A stretch of 64,000 bases of DNA, taken from Actinomycetospora callitridis. GTDB lineage: Bacteria > Actinomycetota > Actinomycetes > Mycobacteriales > Pseudonocardiaceae. Positions within the stretch are counted from its first letter, which is position 1; each line of letters starts with the position of its first letter. Shown one piece after another: positions 41,553 through 49,377 of the stretch. Location: positions 186,001 through 250,000 of the forward strand of contig NZ_JAQZAK010000005.1 of the NCBI RefSeq assembly GCF_028737265.1. The letters are read 5' to 3'. The position numbers were made by a program, and so were the translations under genes. The notes under the pieces were generated by a model. It was not told where the DNA came from, made no database searches, and saw nothing but the letters and a program-made list of their open reading frames with translations.

Positions 41553-43057
41553 GCCGCCTGCCCTCCCAAGGTGGAGCCGCCGGAGCGCTTGCTGCGGGTG
41601 GCGAGCGGGGGAACGTCGACCTGCTCAGGGGCGGGGTACTCGGCGGCCAAGTAGGACAGCTCCGCGTCGGAGACCCAGTCGGCGCGCACCTTGATCGGCT
41701 GGCGCTTGCCGCCGTCCTCGTCGATGACGAACCCCATGCCGGGGCAGGCCTCGGGGATGGCGTCGCAGCGGGCGCCGCGCTCGTAGGCGGAGTCCGAGAG
41801 GACCATGCGGGTCTCGACGTCGGAGTCCAGCCGCAGGGCGACGCGGTAGCCGAACATGTCGCGGAAGGAGAGGACTTCCTTGCGGGGGTCCTGCACGCAC
41901 CCGATGACGACGACGCCGGGGGCGCGGCCCTGGGAGAGCATCCGGCGCACTGCGGCGTTGGCGCGGTCCTTGAGGTCGCGGTTGGCGATGTAGGTGGTCA
42001 GCGCGAGCAGCTCGTCGACCAGGATCACGTAGAGCGGGTAGTCGCCGAACATCCGCGCGAGCAGCTTGCGGACGTTGCCGCCGAGGGCTTCGGCGCGCTG
42101 GCGCATGAGGTCGGCGGCGAACTCCAGGGCGGCCACGAGGTGTTCGTCGTCGCCGTAGGCGAGCATGTAGAACAGCTCGGAGACCATGCGGTACTCCATG
42201 CCGCCCTTGGGGTCGATCCCGACCAGGCGCACCTTCCCGTCCCGGATCGCCGGGGCGAGGGCGCGGATGATCGCGGCGACGAGTCCGGACTTGCCGGCGC
42301 CGGTGAGCCCGGCGATCAGGACGTGGGTGCCCACGAGACGAAGCCACCAGGGTTCGCCGTCCTCGCGGCGCCCGACGCGCAGCCACTTGAGGTCGGCTGA
42401 GGCCGGCGGCTCGTCGTCGGCGTCCTCGGCCAGGACGTCGCGGTAGACCACGCGCAGCAGCACCCAGCCCTCGCGGTGCGGGTGGGCGAGGACGCGGACC
42501 TCGAGGGCGCACCACTCGCAGGCCAGGGCGTCGGCCTGGCGGGCGATGACGCCGGGGGTGACGCCGGCGCAGAGCTGGACGTGGAGCTCGTCGACGTGCT
42601 CAGCGAGGGACACCCAGAGCAGGCGGGGGACGATGACGCGGTGAGAGGCGTCGGTGGCCTTGACCCCGGTGGCGGCGCACACGTCGTCCCAGGACCACCG
42701 GTAGCGGGTCCGGCGGGCGAAGCGCCGGAGCCGCGAGGTCACCCGGGACTCCCAGGAGGAGGGGGAGGACCGCGACCACAGCCGCGCGACCAGCGCCCCG
42801 ACCAGGGCGACGACGAGCAGACCCCACGGCCCGAGCGCGAGCCAGGCCAGCGCGGCAACGGTCAGGGCGCCGCCGAGAGCGGGGACGTACAGGCAGCCCC
42901 AGACGGTCATGACGGTCAGCCAGCCGGCCCACCAGCCGGCGGTGAGGCTCCAGCGGATGAGCCGGGAGCGCTCGTGGAGGCGCTCCATGCGCATGACGTC
43001 GGCGCGGGTGCGGATTGTCTGTCCGCGCCACAGCCGCGCGGTGCTGATCTCTCTCAT
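41549..43057 (-). CDS. FtsK/SpoIIIE-family conjugal DNA translocase (TraB/TraSA-like)
   Basis: The 502-residue protein has two membrane helices (about 35-95) and an FtsK motor domain with Walker A GLTGAGKS (250-257) and Walker B LYVILVDE (D348, E349). In AICEs this one protein forms a hexamer that moves double-stranded DNA between hyphae. A gamma-like C-terminal winged helix is not obvious. It is coupled by ATGA overlaps to the genes before and after it. Confidence 0.92.
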   Translation of the reverse strand: MREISTARLWRGQTIRTRADVMRMERLHERSRLIRWSLTAGWWAGWLTVMTVWGCLYVPALGGALTVAALAWLALGPWGLLVVALVGALVARLWSRSSPSSWESRVTSRLRRFARRTRYRWSWDDVCAATGVKATDASHRVIVPRLLWVSLAEHVDELHVQLCAGVTPGVIARQADALACEWCALEVRVLAHPHREGWVLLRVVYRDVLAEDADDEPPASADLKWLRVGRREDGEPWWLRLVGTHVLIAGLTGAGKSGLVAAIIRALAPAIRDGKVRLVGIDPKGGMEYRMVSELFYMLAYGDDEHLVAALEFAADLMRQRAEALGGNVRKLLARMFGDYPLYVILVDELLALTTYIANRDLKDRANAAVRRMLSQGRAPGVVVIGCVQDPRKEVLSFRDMFGYRVALRLDSDVETRMVLSDSAYERGARCDAIPEACPGMGFVIDEDGGKRQPIKVRADWVSDAELSYLAAEYPAPEQVDVPPLATRSKRSGGSTLGGQAA

Positions 43058-43275
43058 CGGGCACGCCCCCCGAGCCCGCCACGGGCGATGCGGTCCTTGG
43101 GGGTGTGGTTGGCGAACTTGCCGCCCTTGCCGTTGCAGGCCCCGCACTTGCCGTAGGAGCGCTCCCAGCCACGGGAGGTCCAGGTGCGCTGGGCGCAGGA
43201 CCCGGCGCCCTGGCAGGCGGTGCAGAAGTGGTAGCCGCCGGTCGTGAGGCCGGTGGCGCGCATCGGTCGAACCAT
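43054..43275 (-). CDS. DnaJ-type zinc-finger protein
   Basis: The 73-residue protein has two C-x2-C-x-G-x-G motifs (CTACQGAGS and CGACNGKGG), like half of a DnaJ zinc-binding domain. It may be a small chaperone or nucleic-acid binder for the transfer complex. AAGGGG precedes the ATG; the stop overlaps traB. Comparable proteins sit in front of traB in many actinomycete elements. Confidence 0.75.
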   Translation of the reverse strand: MVRPMRATGLTTGGYHFCTACQGAGSCAQRTWTSRGWERSYGKCGACNGKGGKFANHTPKDRIARGGLGGRAR

Positions 43276-43277
43276 GA

Positions 43278-43595
43278 TCAGAAACCCCTTCCGGAGCGGG
43301 ATGAACGGTGGGTGGTGCCGCGCCCGGGGCGGCGGGTGCGGGCGGACGGGGAGCTGGCGACCTGGGCCTCGGTGACCTCCCAGGTGGAGGAGCCGCAGGC
43401 CGGACATACCTCGACCGACAGGGCGACCACGAGCCGCCCGTCGCGCTCGATGGGGGTGGGGGTCCACTGCGCGAGGCAGTCGCCGTCGCGGCAGGTCAGG
43501 ACCAGCACGTCGAGGGCGGCCGAGGTGTCGACGTGCATCGACGCCGCGGCGAGCGATAAGCCGGCCGTTCCGGGGCAGGGCAGTTGGCGGGTCAC
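43278..43595 (-). CDS. Small zinc-ribbon-like hypothetical protein
   Basis: The 105-residue protein starts at a GTG that shares its G with the WhiB stop. It holds C-R-D-G-D-C (residues about 45-50) and C-P-A-C (about 73-76), which could make one zinc ribbon. A basic Ser/Arg-rich tail follows. No family recognised. It lies between the WhiB and DnaJ-type genes and is translationally coupled to WhiB. Confidence 0.65.
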   Translation of the reverse strand: MTRQLPCPGTAGLSLAAASMHVDTSAALDVLVLTCRDGDCLAQWTPTPIERDGRLVVALSVEVCPACGSSTWEVTEAQVASSPSARTRRPGRGTTHRSSRSGRGF

Positions 43596-43960
43596 TATGC
43601 GGCCCTCCGCTCGACGCAGGCTGGGCACAGCTCCCCGTCGACCGCGGGTATCGGGAACAGCAGCGAACAGGCGGGACACGACGTGGCATCGCCGAACGAG
43701 GCGGCGGCGCCGGCCAGGCGCAGCCGGCGCATCAGTCGCCGCTCACCGGGGATGGTCGCGGCCCACACGCCGTGGTCCTCGCCGGAGTCGAGCGCCCAGA
43801 CCAGGCACTCACGCTGCACCGGGCAGAACCGGCAGACCCGGCGAGCGGCGGCCACCTGCTGCTGCACGGCCGGCGCGTCGTCGAGGCCCTGACTGTCGTC
43901 GGGTGGGAAGAACAGCTCCGGGTCGTGGTTGCGGCAGGTGCCGCGGGTCTGCCAGCGCAT
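43595..43960 (-). CDS. WhiB-family regulator with an extra C-terminal zinc ribbon
   Basis: The 121-residue protein carries the four WhiB iron-sulphur cysteines (C8, then CRFCPVQREC) and the G-V-W-A-A turn in place of the usual G-V/I-W-G-G. A second part, unusual for WhiB, has C-P-A-C and C-P-A-C pairs near the C-terminus, a likely zinc ribbon. WhiB proteins bind sigma factors and sense redox or nitric oxide. On this element it probably controls transfer genes. ATG 43960 overlaps the preceding stop as TAATG. Confidence 0.88.
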   Translation of the reverse strand: MRWQTRGTCRNHDPELFFPPDDSQGLDDAPAVQQQVAAARRVCRFCPVQRECLVWALDSGEDHGVWAATIPGERRLMRRLRLAGAAASFGDATSCPACSLLFPIPAVDGELCPACVERRAA

Positions 43961-44364
43961 TACGCGGCCTCGCCCTCGGCCGTGCGCCGACTCGGGCGCT
44001 GCGGACCGGCCACGGGACGGATGGCTTCGGCGGAGAAGCTGACCTCGACGCCCTTGCCGCCGTTCCGGGCGGGCTTGACCCGGACCCATAGCCCGTCCAG
44101 CTCCACGGGGGAGTACGGCGCCAGCTCCGGGGCCTCGTGGGACACGACCCGCACGCCGTGCAGCTCGTGGCGCCCGTCCCGGCCGGTCGGGAGCATGACG
44201 TCGTAGATGCGCACCGGGGCGCCGGTGGCCTCATCGATCAGTGGCTGGCCCGAGGATCGCCGGCCGGTCGGGGTGTCTTCCCAGCGCTCCATGGTGGCGC
44301 CGTGGCCGGTGGCGATGACGTCGAGCCGGCTCGTGTCGATCGGTGCGGAGATGTCGTATGGCAT
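43960..44364 (-). CDS. First gene of the transfer operon, unknown function
   Basis: The 134-residue soluble protein begins PYDISAPIDTSRLDV. A C-terminal beta-rich part contains VELDGLWVRVKPARNGG. No family recognised; proteins of this size often precede whiB in actinomycete elements. ATG 44364 has AGGAG at the ideal distance, but that site is inside a perfect 12-bp stem-loop of the mRNA leader (44367-44418). All downstream transfer genes are chained to this one by stop/start overlaps. Confidence 0.72.
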   Translation of the reverse strand: MPYDISAPIDTSRLDVIATGHGATMERWEDTPTGRRSSGQPLIDEATGAPVRIYDVMLPTGRDGRHELHGVRVVSHEAPELAPYSPVELDGLWVRVKPARNGGKGVEVSFSAEAIRPVAGPQRPSRRTAEGEAA

Positions 44365-44366
44365 TT

Positions 44367-44418
44367 CGTCTCCTGGTGTCGGCGGCGTGCCCGCTTGTGC
44401 GTGCATCACCAGGAGACG
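44367..44418 (-). promoter_or_regulatory. Leader hairpin masking the ribosome binding site of the transfer operon
   Basis: On the minus-strand transcript CGTCTCCTGGTG pairs perfectly with CACCAGGAGACG across a 28-nt loop. The second arm contains the AGGAG of the first gene and ends 2 nt before its ATG. The stem would hide the ribosome binding site unless melted. The DNA dyad could also be an operator. Confidence 0.65.
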
Positions 44419-44447
44419 GCGACGCCCGGGGACACCAGCACCACCAA

Positions 44448-44512
44448 CTCGGGACGTGACGGGACGTCCATAGACGCTTAAAGTGTCCCCATCGGCGGTC
44501 AAACGTCCCGAG
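44448..44512. promoter_or_regulatory. Operator-like repeats in the divergent promoter of the element regulator
   Basis: CTCGGGACGT (44448-44457) and its exact reverse complement ACGTCCCGAG (44503-44512) flank a perfect 8-bp palindrome, GGACGTCC (44462-44469). The set lies between the transfer operon and the HTH regulator gene and is the likely binding region of that regulator. Confidence 0.55.
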
Positions 44513-44522
44513 GAGTCCCTCC

Positions 44523-45347
44523 ATGGCGACCAACCAGCGTCTCCGAGGCTCGATCGTGTCCGCAGGCTTCCGGCCCTCTGACCTCGCAGAACGGGTCGGC
44601 GTGGACGCCAAGACGGTGGAGCGCTGGATCACAAAGGGACGTCTCCCCCACCGGACACATCGAGTCGCCGTCGCATCCGCGCTCAACGTGGACGAGGCCT
44701 ACATCTGGCCGGAGGTCGTCGACGCACCGGCCACGCAGTCAGCGAGCGTCGCCGAGCTCCTGGCGCTCCACCCGACCCGTGCCGCCATCCCGCACGAAAC
44801 ATGGGCTCAGCTCATGGTCGGGGCTCGCGAGGCCATCGACGTGCTCGTGTACGCGGGGTCGTTCCTGTTCGAGCAGTACGACTTCACCGCGACCATCACG
44901 CAGAAGGCGGCGCAGGGCGTCCGCGTTCGGATTCTGCTAGCCGACGAGACCGCGCCGGCGGTGGCTCTCCGGGCGGAGGAGGAAGGTACGACGGGCGGGC
45001 TGCAGGGCCGCATCCAGCTCCACCGTCGCTACCTCCGGCAGGTGCGCGACGTCCGAGGGGTCGAGGTGCGGACGCACGGGACAACCCTCTACAACAGCTT
45101 GTTCCGCTTCGACCAGGACATGCTGGTGAACGGCCACGCCTACGGAGCGCCCGCGGGCGAGTCACCGGTGCTGCACCTGCGTCGCGTGCCCGGCGGGCGC
45201 ATGTGGGACCACTACATGCGGTCATTCGAGGACGTATGGGCGGGCGCTCGACCGGAGGGCGCGTCCGGTCCCGCTCAGCGTCATCCAGCGCCGCCGTTCG
45301 CTCCCGAGCTGGCTGCCGCGCCGCCGCACCCAGCCGAACCAGCGTGA
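44523..45347 (+). CDS. HTH regulator with PLD-like (DUF5919) domain
   Basis: The 274-residue protein has an N-terminal HTH (FRPSDLAERVGVDAKTVERWITKG) and a C-terminal DUF5919-like domain related to the phospholipase D fold (DVLVYAGSFLFEQ, then EVRTHGTTLYNSLFRFDQDMLVNGHAYGAP). The catalytic HKD motif is absent. This type is common in actinomycete elements as the master repressor, like KorSA in pSAM2 by function only. AGGAG 7 bp before the ATG. Palindromic sites lie just upstream; the NUDIX gene follows. Confidence 0.87.
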   Translation: MATNQRLRGSIVSAGFRPSDLAERVGVDAKTVERWITKGRLPHRTHRVAVASALNVDEAYIWPEVVDAPATQSASVAELLALHPTRAAIPHETWAQLMVGAREAIDVLVYAGSFLFEQYDFTATITQKAAQGVRVRILLADETAPAVALRAEEEGTTGGLQGRIQLHRRYLRQVRDVRGVEVRTHGTTLYNSLFRFDQDMLVNGHAYGAPAGESPVLHLRRVPGGRMWDHYMRSFEDVWAGARPEGASGPAQRHPAPPFAPELAAAPPHPAEPA

Positions 45348-45396
45348 GACGCCCTCGGAACGATATGGGCTGCGGTCCCCGGTGGATGATGACCCC

Positions 45397-45870
45397 ATGG
45401 CCCGCATCGACTACTACGACGACCCAGAGGCGCCGCAGGCCAACAGCCTCGTGCCGTCAGTCACCGCCGCAGTGCGGGACGACCAGGGCCGGCTCCTCCT
45501 GATTCACAAGATTGACAACGATCGGTGGGCGCTTCCAGGTGGCGCGATGGACCTGGGGGAGTCCGTCGCCGACGCCGCGGTCCGTGAGGTCGAGGAGGAG
45601 ACCGGCGTTCGCGTCGAGGTCACGGGTTTGGTCGGCATCTACACCGACCCCGGCCATGTCATGGCTTACGACGACGGCGAGGTGCGCCAGGAGTTCTCCG
45701 TGTGCTTCCACGCTCGCGTCGTCCGAGGAGAGCCCCGCCAAGACGACATCGAGACGAAGGCGGCGAAGTGGGTGAACGTCGCCGATGTCCCCGAGCTGGA
45801 TATCCACCCCTCGATGCGTCGGCGCGTCGACGCCGCACTTAGAGAAGGGAGCGAGCCGGAGATCGTCTAA
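45397..45870 (+). CDS. NUDIX hydrolase (possible Pif-like immunity factor)
   Basis: The 157-residue protein has a complete Nudix box, GAMDLGESVADAAVREVEEETGV, so it should hydrolyse a nucleoside diphosphate derivative. In pSAM2 a Nudix protein, Pif, blocks transfer between cells that already carry the element; its place beside the regulator here suggests the same role. ATG 45397 gives the conserved ARIDYYDDPEAP opening; GTG 45382 is possible. Its stop overlaps the convergent HD gene by 4 bp. Confidence 0.88.
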   Translation: MARIDYYDDPEAPQANSLVPSVTAAVRDDQGRLLLIHKIDNDRWALPGGAMDLGESVADAAVREVEEETGVRVEVTGLVGIYTDPGHVMAYDDGEVRQEFSVCFHARVVRGEPRQDDIETKAAKWVNVADVPELDIHPSMRRRVDAALREGSEPEIV

Positions 45871-46472
45871 GGAGCCCGAAGGCGGCGGCTGGTCCGATCA
45901 ATGGCCGCTTGTATCGACGGTTGTGCGCGAGACATAGAGCGCCCGACGATCGAGTCCTGGTCGTACCGGGCGAGAATCTCGGACAGGCGCTCTGCGTAGT
46001 CGAAGCGCTCACCCTCAGGGCCAGTCGTCATGTCCGCGGTCCACAGCGCATCGGGCACTGGTCCTTCCTCGCGCTGCCAGTCCGCGAGCTCGGCCTCGAG
46101 ACCCCGCTCCGCCGCTTCGAACGTCGCGGCTGAGTGGTGGGCGACGAGCGCACACAGCCGCGGCGAGTGGCCCCTGGCGGCGAGGTACCTAGCGCCGTCG
46201 ATCGGGTGAAACCCCGTCTGTACTAGCTCGGGCGCGTATCCCAGGTCGTGGAACCAAGCTGCGACGACAAGCAGCTCTTGATCTACCGCCGGGACCGCCG
46301 CCGTCAGCTCCTCGGCGCGAGCCGCCACACTGACGGTGTGCCGGTACCGGCTGCCAAGCGGCGCGAGGAGGTCTCGTGCGAGACCTGCCGCGAGTGAGCG
46401 CCCGGACGCACGCCCGCCGGCCTCCTGGTCTGTGTCGTCGCCCCCGCGAGCGGCTGCCTGTTCGTTCGGCAC
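45867..46472 (-). CDS. HD-domain phosphohydrolase-like protein
   Basis: The product of about 201 residues has an HD fold: RYRHTVSVAARAEEL with the first histidine, VVAAWFHDLGYAPELV with the H-D pair, VAHHSA and a later aspartate. It may hydrolyse nucleotides. GTG 46472 is taken as the start because longer forms run into the promoter of the GHKL gene. A frameshifted relative lies outside the element at 59549-59872. HD proteins of this kind recur beside Nudix genes in actinomycete elements. Confidence 0.82.
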   Translation of the reverse strand: MPNEQAAARGGDDTDQEAGGRASGRSLAAGLARDLLAPLGSRYRHTVSVAARAEELTAAVPAVDQELLVVAAWFHDLGYAPELVQTGFHPIDGARYLAARGHSPRLCALVAHHSAATFEAAERGLEAELADWQREEGPVPDALWTADMTTGPEGERFDYAERLSEILARYDQDSIVGRSMSRAQPSIQAAIDRTSRRLRAP

Positions 46473-46584
46473 CCGACCGAAGGTAGCCGTCTTCGCGGCC
46501 GAGCCCCCCAACCGGTCGGAGGCTCCCTCGCTCGTCTCTGGGATAGCCTCGCCTTCGGTGGTCGCCGGAGTAGGGAGACAGCGC

Positions 46585-48660
46585 ATGTCCGAGGACGGAA
46601 CGCGGCCGTACGCGATGACGATTAGCCTCAATGTTCTGAACCACCTGGGGATCAATTTATATAGCAACGTCAGCGCGGTTCTGTCTGAAGTGGTGGCCAA
46701 CGCATACGACGCTGACGCAGAAGTCGTGAAAATCGATCTTCAACGCACTCCTCCGCGAATCGTGGTGGAAGACGACGGCTCCGGCATGGACCTCGAAGGA
46801 ATCAACGAACGCTTTCTAACAGTCGGCTATCGTCGGCGAGACTCGGAACTTAAGGGCTACTCGGAGAAGCGCAAGCGCCCGGTCATGGGTCGCAAGGGAA
46901 TCGGCAAATTGTCATTGTTCTCGATCTCCAATGTCGTAGAGGTATACACGACGACGGATGGCGTGGAGAAGCACGCGTTCCGCATGGACATCGAGGGTAT
47001 TCGTGCAGCCATCGAGGGCGAGGGCGGCGTCGGCACGTACGAGCCCGAGCCCATCAGCACGGACTCAATCGACTTCGATCACGGTACTCGTATCGTTCTG
47101 CCCGCCCTAAAGAAGAGCATGACCAACCTCGAGACCGGCCTCCGCAAACGTCTGGCGCGACGGTTCTCTATTCTTGGCGCCGAGCACGGCTTTCAGTTGG
47201 AGATCGGCGGCCGCGAGGTGACCGTGGCCGACCGCGACTACTTCCACAAGCTCCAATACGCCTGGGCGTACGAAGACGAACCTGCGGCAGGGGCGCTCCT
47301 GGATCAATGCACCAATGCTGATGAAAAGATTGTCTCAGGCGTTGGGCGGGCCGGCGACCAGAATGAGTTCCAAGTGACCGGTTGGATTGGAACCGCGTTC
47401 ACTTCGAGCTCGTTGAAGGACGAGCACAACGACAAGTTGAACTCGATTACCCTGATGGTTCGCGGCAAGCTAGCCCACGAAGACCTGCTTGAGGAACTCA
47501 ACGAGGGCGGGGTCTTCCGGTCCTACCTTATCGGTGAAGTTTCTGCGAACTTCCTCGACCTCGACGACGAAGCCGACATCGCGACAAGTAGTAGACAGAA
47601 GATCATTGAGGAGGACCCGCGCTATCTCGCGCTCCTCGCGTGGCTCCGCAAAGAGATCACGAGAATCGGTACGGCGTGGTCCCGCTTACGCGATCAGAAG
47701 GGTACGACCAGCGCGAGGACAAACCCTCTTATCGATCAGTGGTTTACGCGCCTGGGCCCAGATCATCGCAAGCGAGCGCAGCGTCTATTCGGCAAGATTA
47801 ACCAACTGACAGTAGACGGCGAACGTGAACGGAATGAGCTCTTCGCCCATGCCGTCCTCGCCTTCGAGACTCTGCGGTATCGGGAAAACCTTGACGCGCT
47901 AGAAGACATGTCGGGCGAGCAAGTGACTGGTATCGCAGCGATCTTCAACGATATAGAGAACCTTGAGGCCGCGCAGTATCATCGGATCGTTGTGCAGCGG
48001 TTGACGGTGATAGAGAAGCTAAAGAAGTTGATGGACGAGAATGCGCTGGAGAAGTTCATCCAGGATCACCTCTTTCAGAATCTTTGGCTCCTTGACCCGT
48101 CGTGGGAACGGGCGACCGATCGAGCGAAGGAGAAGCGCATAGGAACCACCTTCGCCGAGATTGACGAGAAATTGACCGACGAGGAACGAAACTCGCGATT
48201 CGACATCAAGTACAAGCGGATGAGCGGGTCTCACGTGATCGTCGAGTTGAAGCGTCCAGAGGTCGTGACCAACTCGACTGAACTGCTCGGGCAGATTCGC
48301 AAGTACATCAACGCGTTGAGGAAGTTTCTTCGCGACACTGGAGTCGACGAGCCCGTCGAGACCGTCTGCGTTGTGGGGAAGGATCTTAGAGACTGGGCTG
48401 ACCCTGATGGTCGCGAGGAGTCTAGGCAGATTTTAGGCGCAGTGAATGCCCGCGTAGTCAAATACGAAGAGCTCCTAGACAACGCCCAGAATGCATACCG
48501 GGAGTTCTTGGACGGCGCGGAAGAGCTTAGTCAGCTCCGCGCTATCCTCGATTCCCTGGCAGAGGAGTCGGGCCAAGAAGTTGGCCTAGCGAGCGAGGCC
48601 CCCGCGAGCGGCAGCGCAACACCTGATGCAGCCACACCTGACGCTGGGCCTGAGCACTAG
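46585..48660 (+). CDS. GHKL ATPase fused to a PD-(D/E)XK-like nuclease domain
   Basis: The 691-residue protein has an N-terminal GHKL ATPase: E35/N39/D42 (SEVVANAYDAD), D-D-G-S-G-M at 63-68 and GRKGIGK at 102-108. Long helical and beta regions follow. The C-terminal domain holds D540-x13-E554-L-K556 (RFDIKYK, VIVELKRP), a PD-(D/E)XK or DUF4263-type nuclease core. HATPase proteins of this shape are annotated as BbrUII/HgiDII-type restriction enzymes, as I recall, so it may be the nuclease partner of the methyltransferase or a separate defence protein. AGGGAG precedes the ATG. Codon use differs strongly from the host. Confidence 0.85.
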   Translation: MSEDGTRPYAMTISLNVLNHLGINLYSNVSAVLSEVVANAYDADAEVVKIDLQRTPPRIVVEDDGSGMDLEGINERFLTVGYRRRDSELKGYSEKRKRPVMGRKGIGKLSLFSISNVVEVYTTTDGVEKHAFRMDIEGIRAAIEGEGGVGTYEPEPISTDSIDFDHGTRIVLPALKKSMTNLETGLRKRLARRFSILGAEHGFQLEIGGREVTVADRDYFHKLQYAWAYEDEPAAGALLDQCTNADEKIVSGVGRAGDQNEFQVTGWIGTAFTSSSLKDEHNDKLNSITLMVRGKLAHEDLLEELNEGGVFRSYLIGEVSANFLDLDDEADIATSSRQKIIEEDPRYLALLAWLRKEITRIGTAWSRLRDQKGTTSARTNPLIDQWFTRLGPDHRKRAQRLFGKINQLTVDGERERNELFAHAVLAFETLRYRENLDALEDMSGEQVTGIAAIFNDIENLEAAQYHRIVVQRLTVIEKLKKLMDENALEKFIQDHLFQNLWLLDPSWERATDRAKEKRIGTTFAEIDEKLTDEERNSRFDIKYKRMSGSHVIVELKRPEVVTNSTELLGQIRKYINALRKFLRDTGVDEPVETVCVVGKDLRDWADPDGREESRQILGAVNARVVKYEELLDNAQNAYREFLDGAEELSQLRAILDSLAEESGQEVGLASEAPASGSATPDAATPDAGPEH

Positions 48661-48965
48661 CCTGCGGCCGGAGCTCCTCCGTCTCGATCTTCCTCGGTGG
48701 CAAGGTGCCCGTCCTGACGCAGCCTTCGCAGTACGTCCTCGGCAGTGGGCGGGTGTACGAAGGCTTCGTCGACAGCCAGTCCTGCCAGGAGGTACGGCTT
48801 CAGTCCCAGCCATTTATCGCCGGCCATCGAGTCATCGCCGGCCATCGAGTCATCCACGCCATCAGCCTGGCAGCCTCTCCGCCGGAACGCACTCACGTCC
48901 GTCCTGCTCGCCGTGCCAGGAGGTTCCCCCGGTCTGAGCGACCGCAGGGAGGCGTGATGTACCAC
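48657..48965 (-). CDS. Small hypothetical protein with an 18-bp tandem repeat
   Basis: Up to 102 residues, convergent with the GHKL gene and overlapping its stop by 4 bp. The DNA holds two perfect 18-bp repeats (48820-48855) that encode two D-S-M-A-G-D units. The following KWLGLKPYLLAGLAVDEAF...TAEDVLRRLRQDG looks protein-like. The real start may be an internal ATG within the repeats. No family recognised; coding status is uncertain. Confidence 0.35.
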   Translation of the reverse strand: MVHHASLRSLRPGEPPGTASRTDVSAFRRRGCQADGVDDSMAGDDSMAGDKWLGLKPYLLAGLAVDEAFVHPPTAEDVLRRLRQDGHLATEEDRDGGAPAAG

Positions 48966-48969
48966 CCGG

Positions 48970-49323
48970 TCAACGGTGCCGGCGCGCGTCCGCTACAGCG
49001 CTTAGACACTGATGGACGAGCGGGACGAGGAGGCCCACGTCGGGGGACTCAGCCTCGACGTACTCAACAGGGCCGTCTGATGCATCGTCGGACTCATAGA
49101 ACCCGACGCCCCACCCGCGTTGGCCCGTGCGGTCCCACGGAAGCTCCTCAGAGGCATCGGTAATCAGCAAGTTGCCCCGCTCAAGCCGGACCTCAAGAGC
49201 CGCACACATGCCACCAGTCTGTGTGAACTGCGCAGCGAAGCCGGCGTCCCGGAGGACAGTCAGGGCTTGCGCGTACTCAGCCCCTCCGGCAGCCATGGCT
49301 TCTGCGTACCTGGTCGCGTTCAT
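48970..49323 (-). CDS. Hypothetical protein of mobile-element type
   Basis: The 117-residue acidic protein has a helical N-terminus (RYAEAMAAGGAEYAQALTVLRDAG) and a beta-rich part with GGMCAALEVRLERG and W-G-V-G-F-Y. It resembles small proteins of actinophages and actinomycete elements but I cannot name a family. ATG 49323 is preceded by GGGGG. It lies between the two arms of the defence block. Confidence 0.55.
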   Translation of the reverse strand: MNATRYAEAMAAGGAEYAQALTVLRDAGFAAQFTQTGGMCAALEVRLERGNLLITDASEELPWDRTGQRGWGVGFYESDDASDGPVEYVEAESPDVGLLVPLVHQCLSAVADARRHR

Positions 49324-49377
49324 ATCCCCCAGAATACAGCGCCCATCGAGATTTCTCGAGTGGCAGTTCGGCACCCG

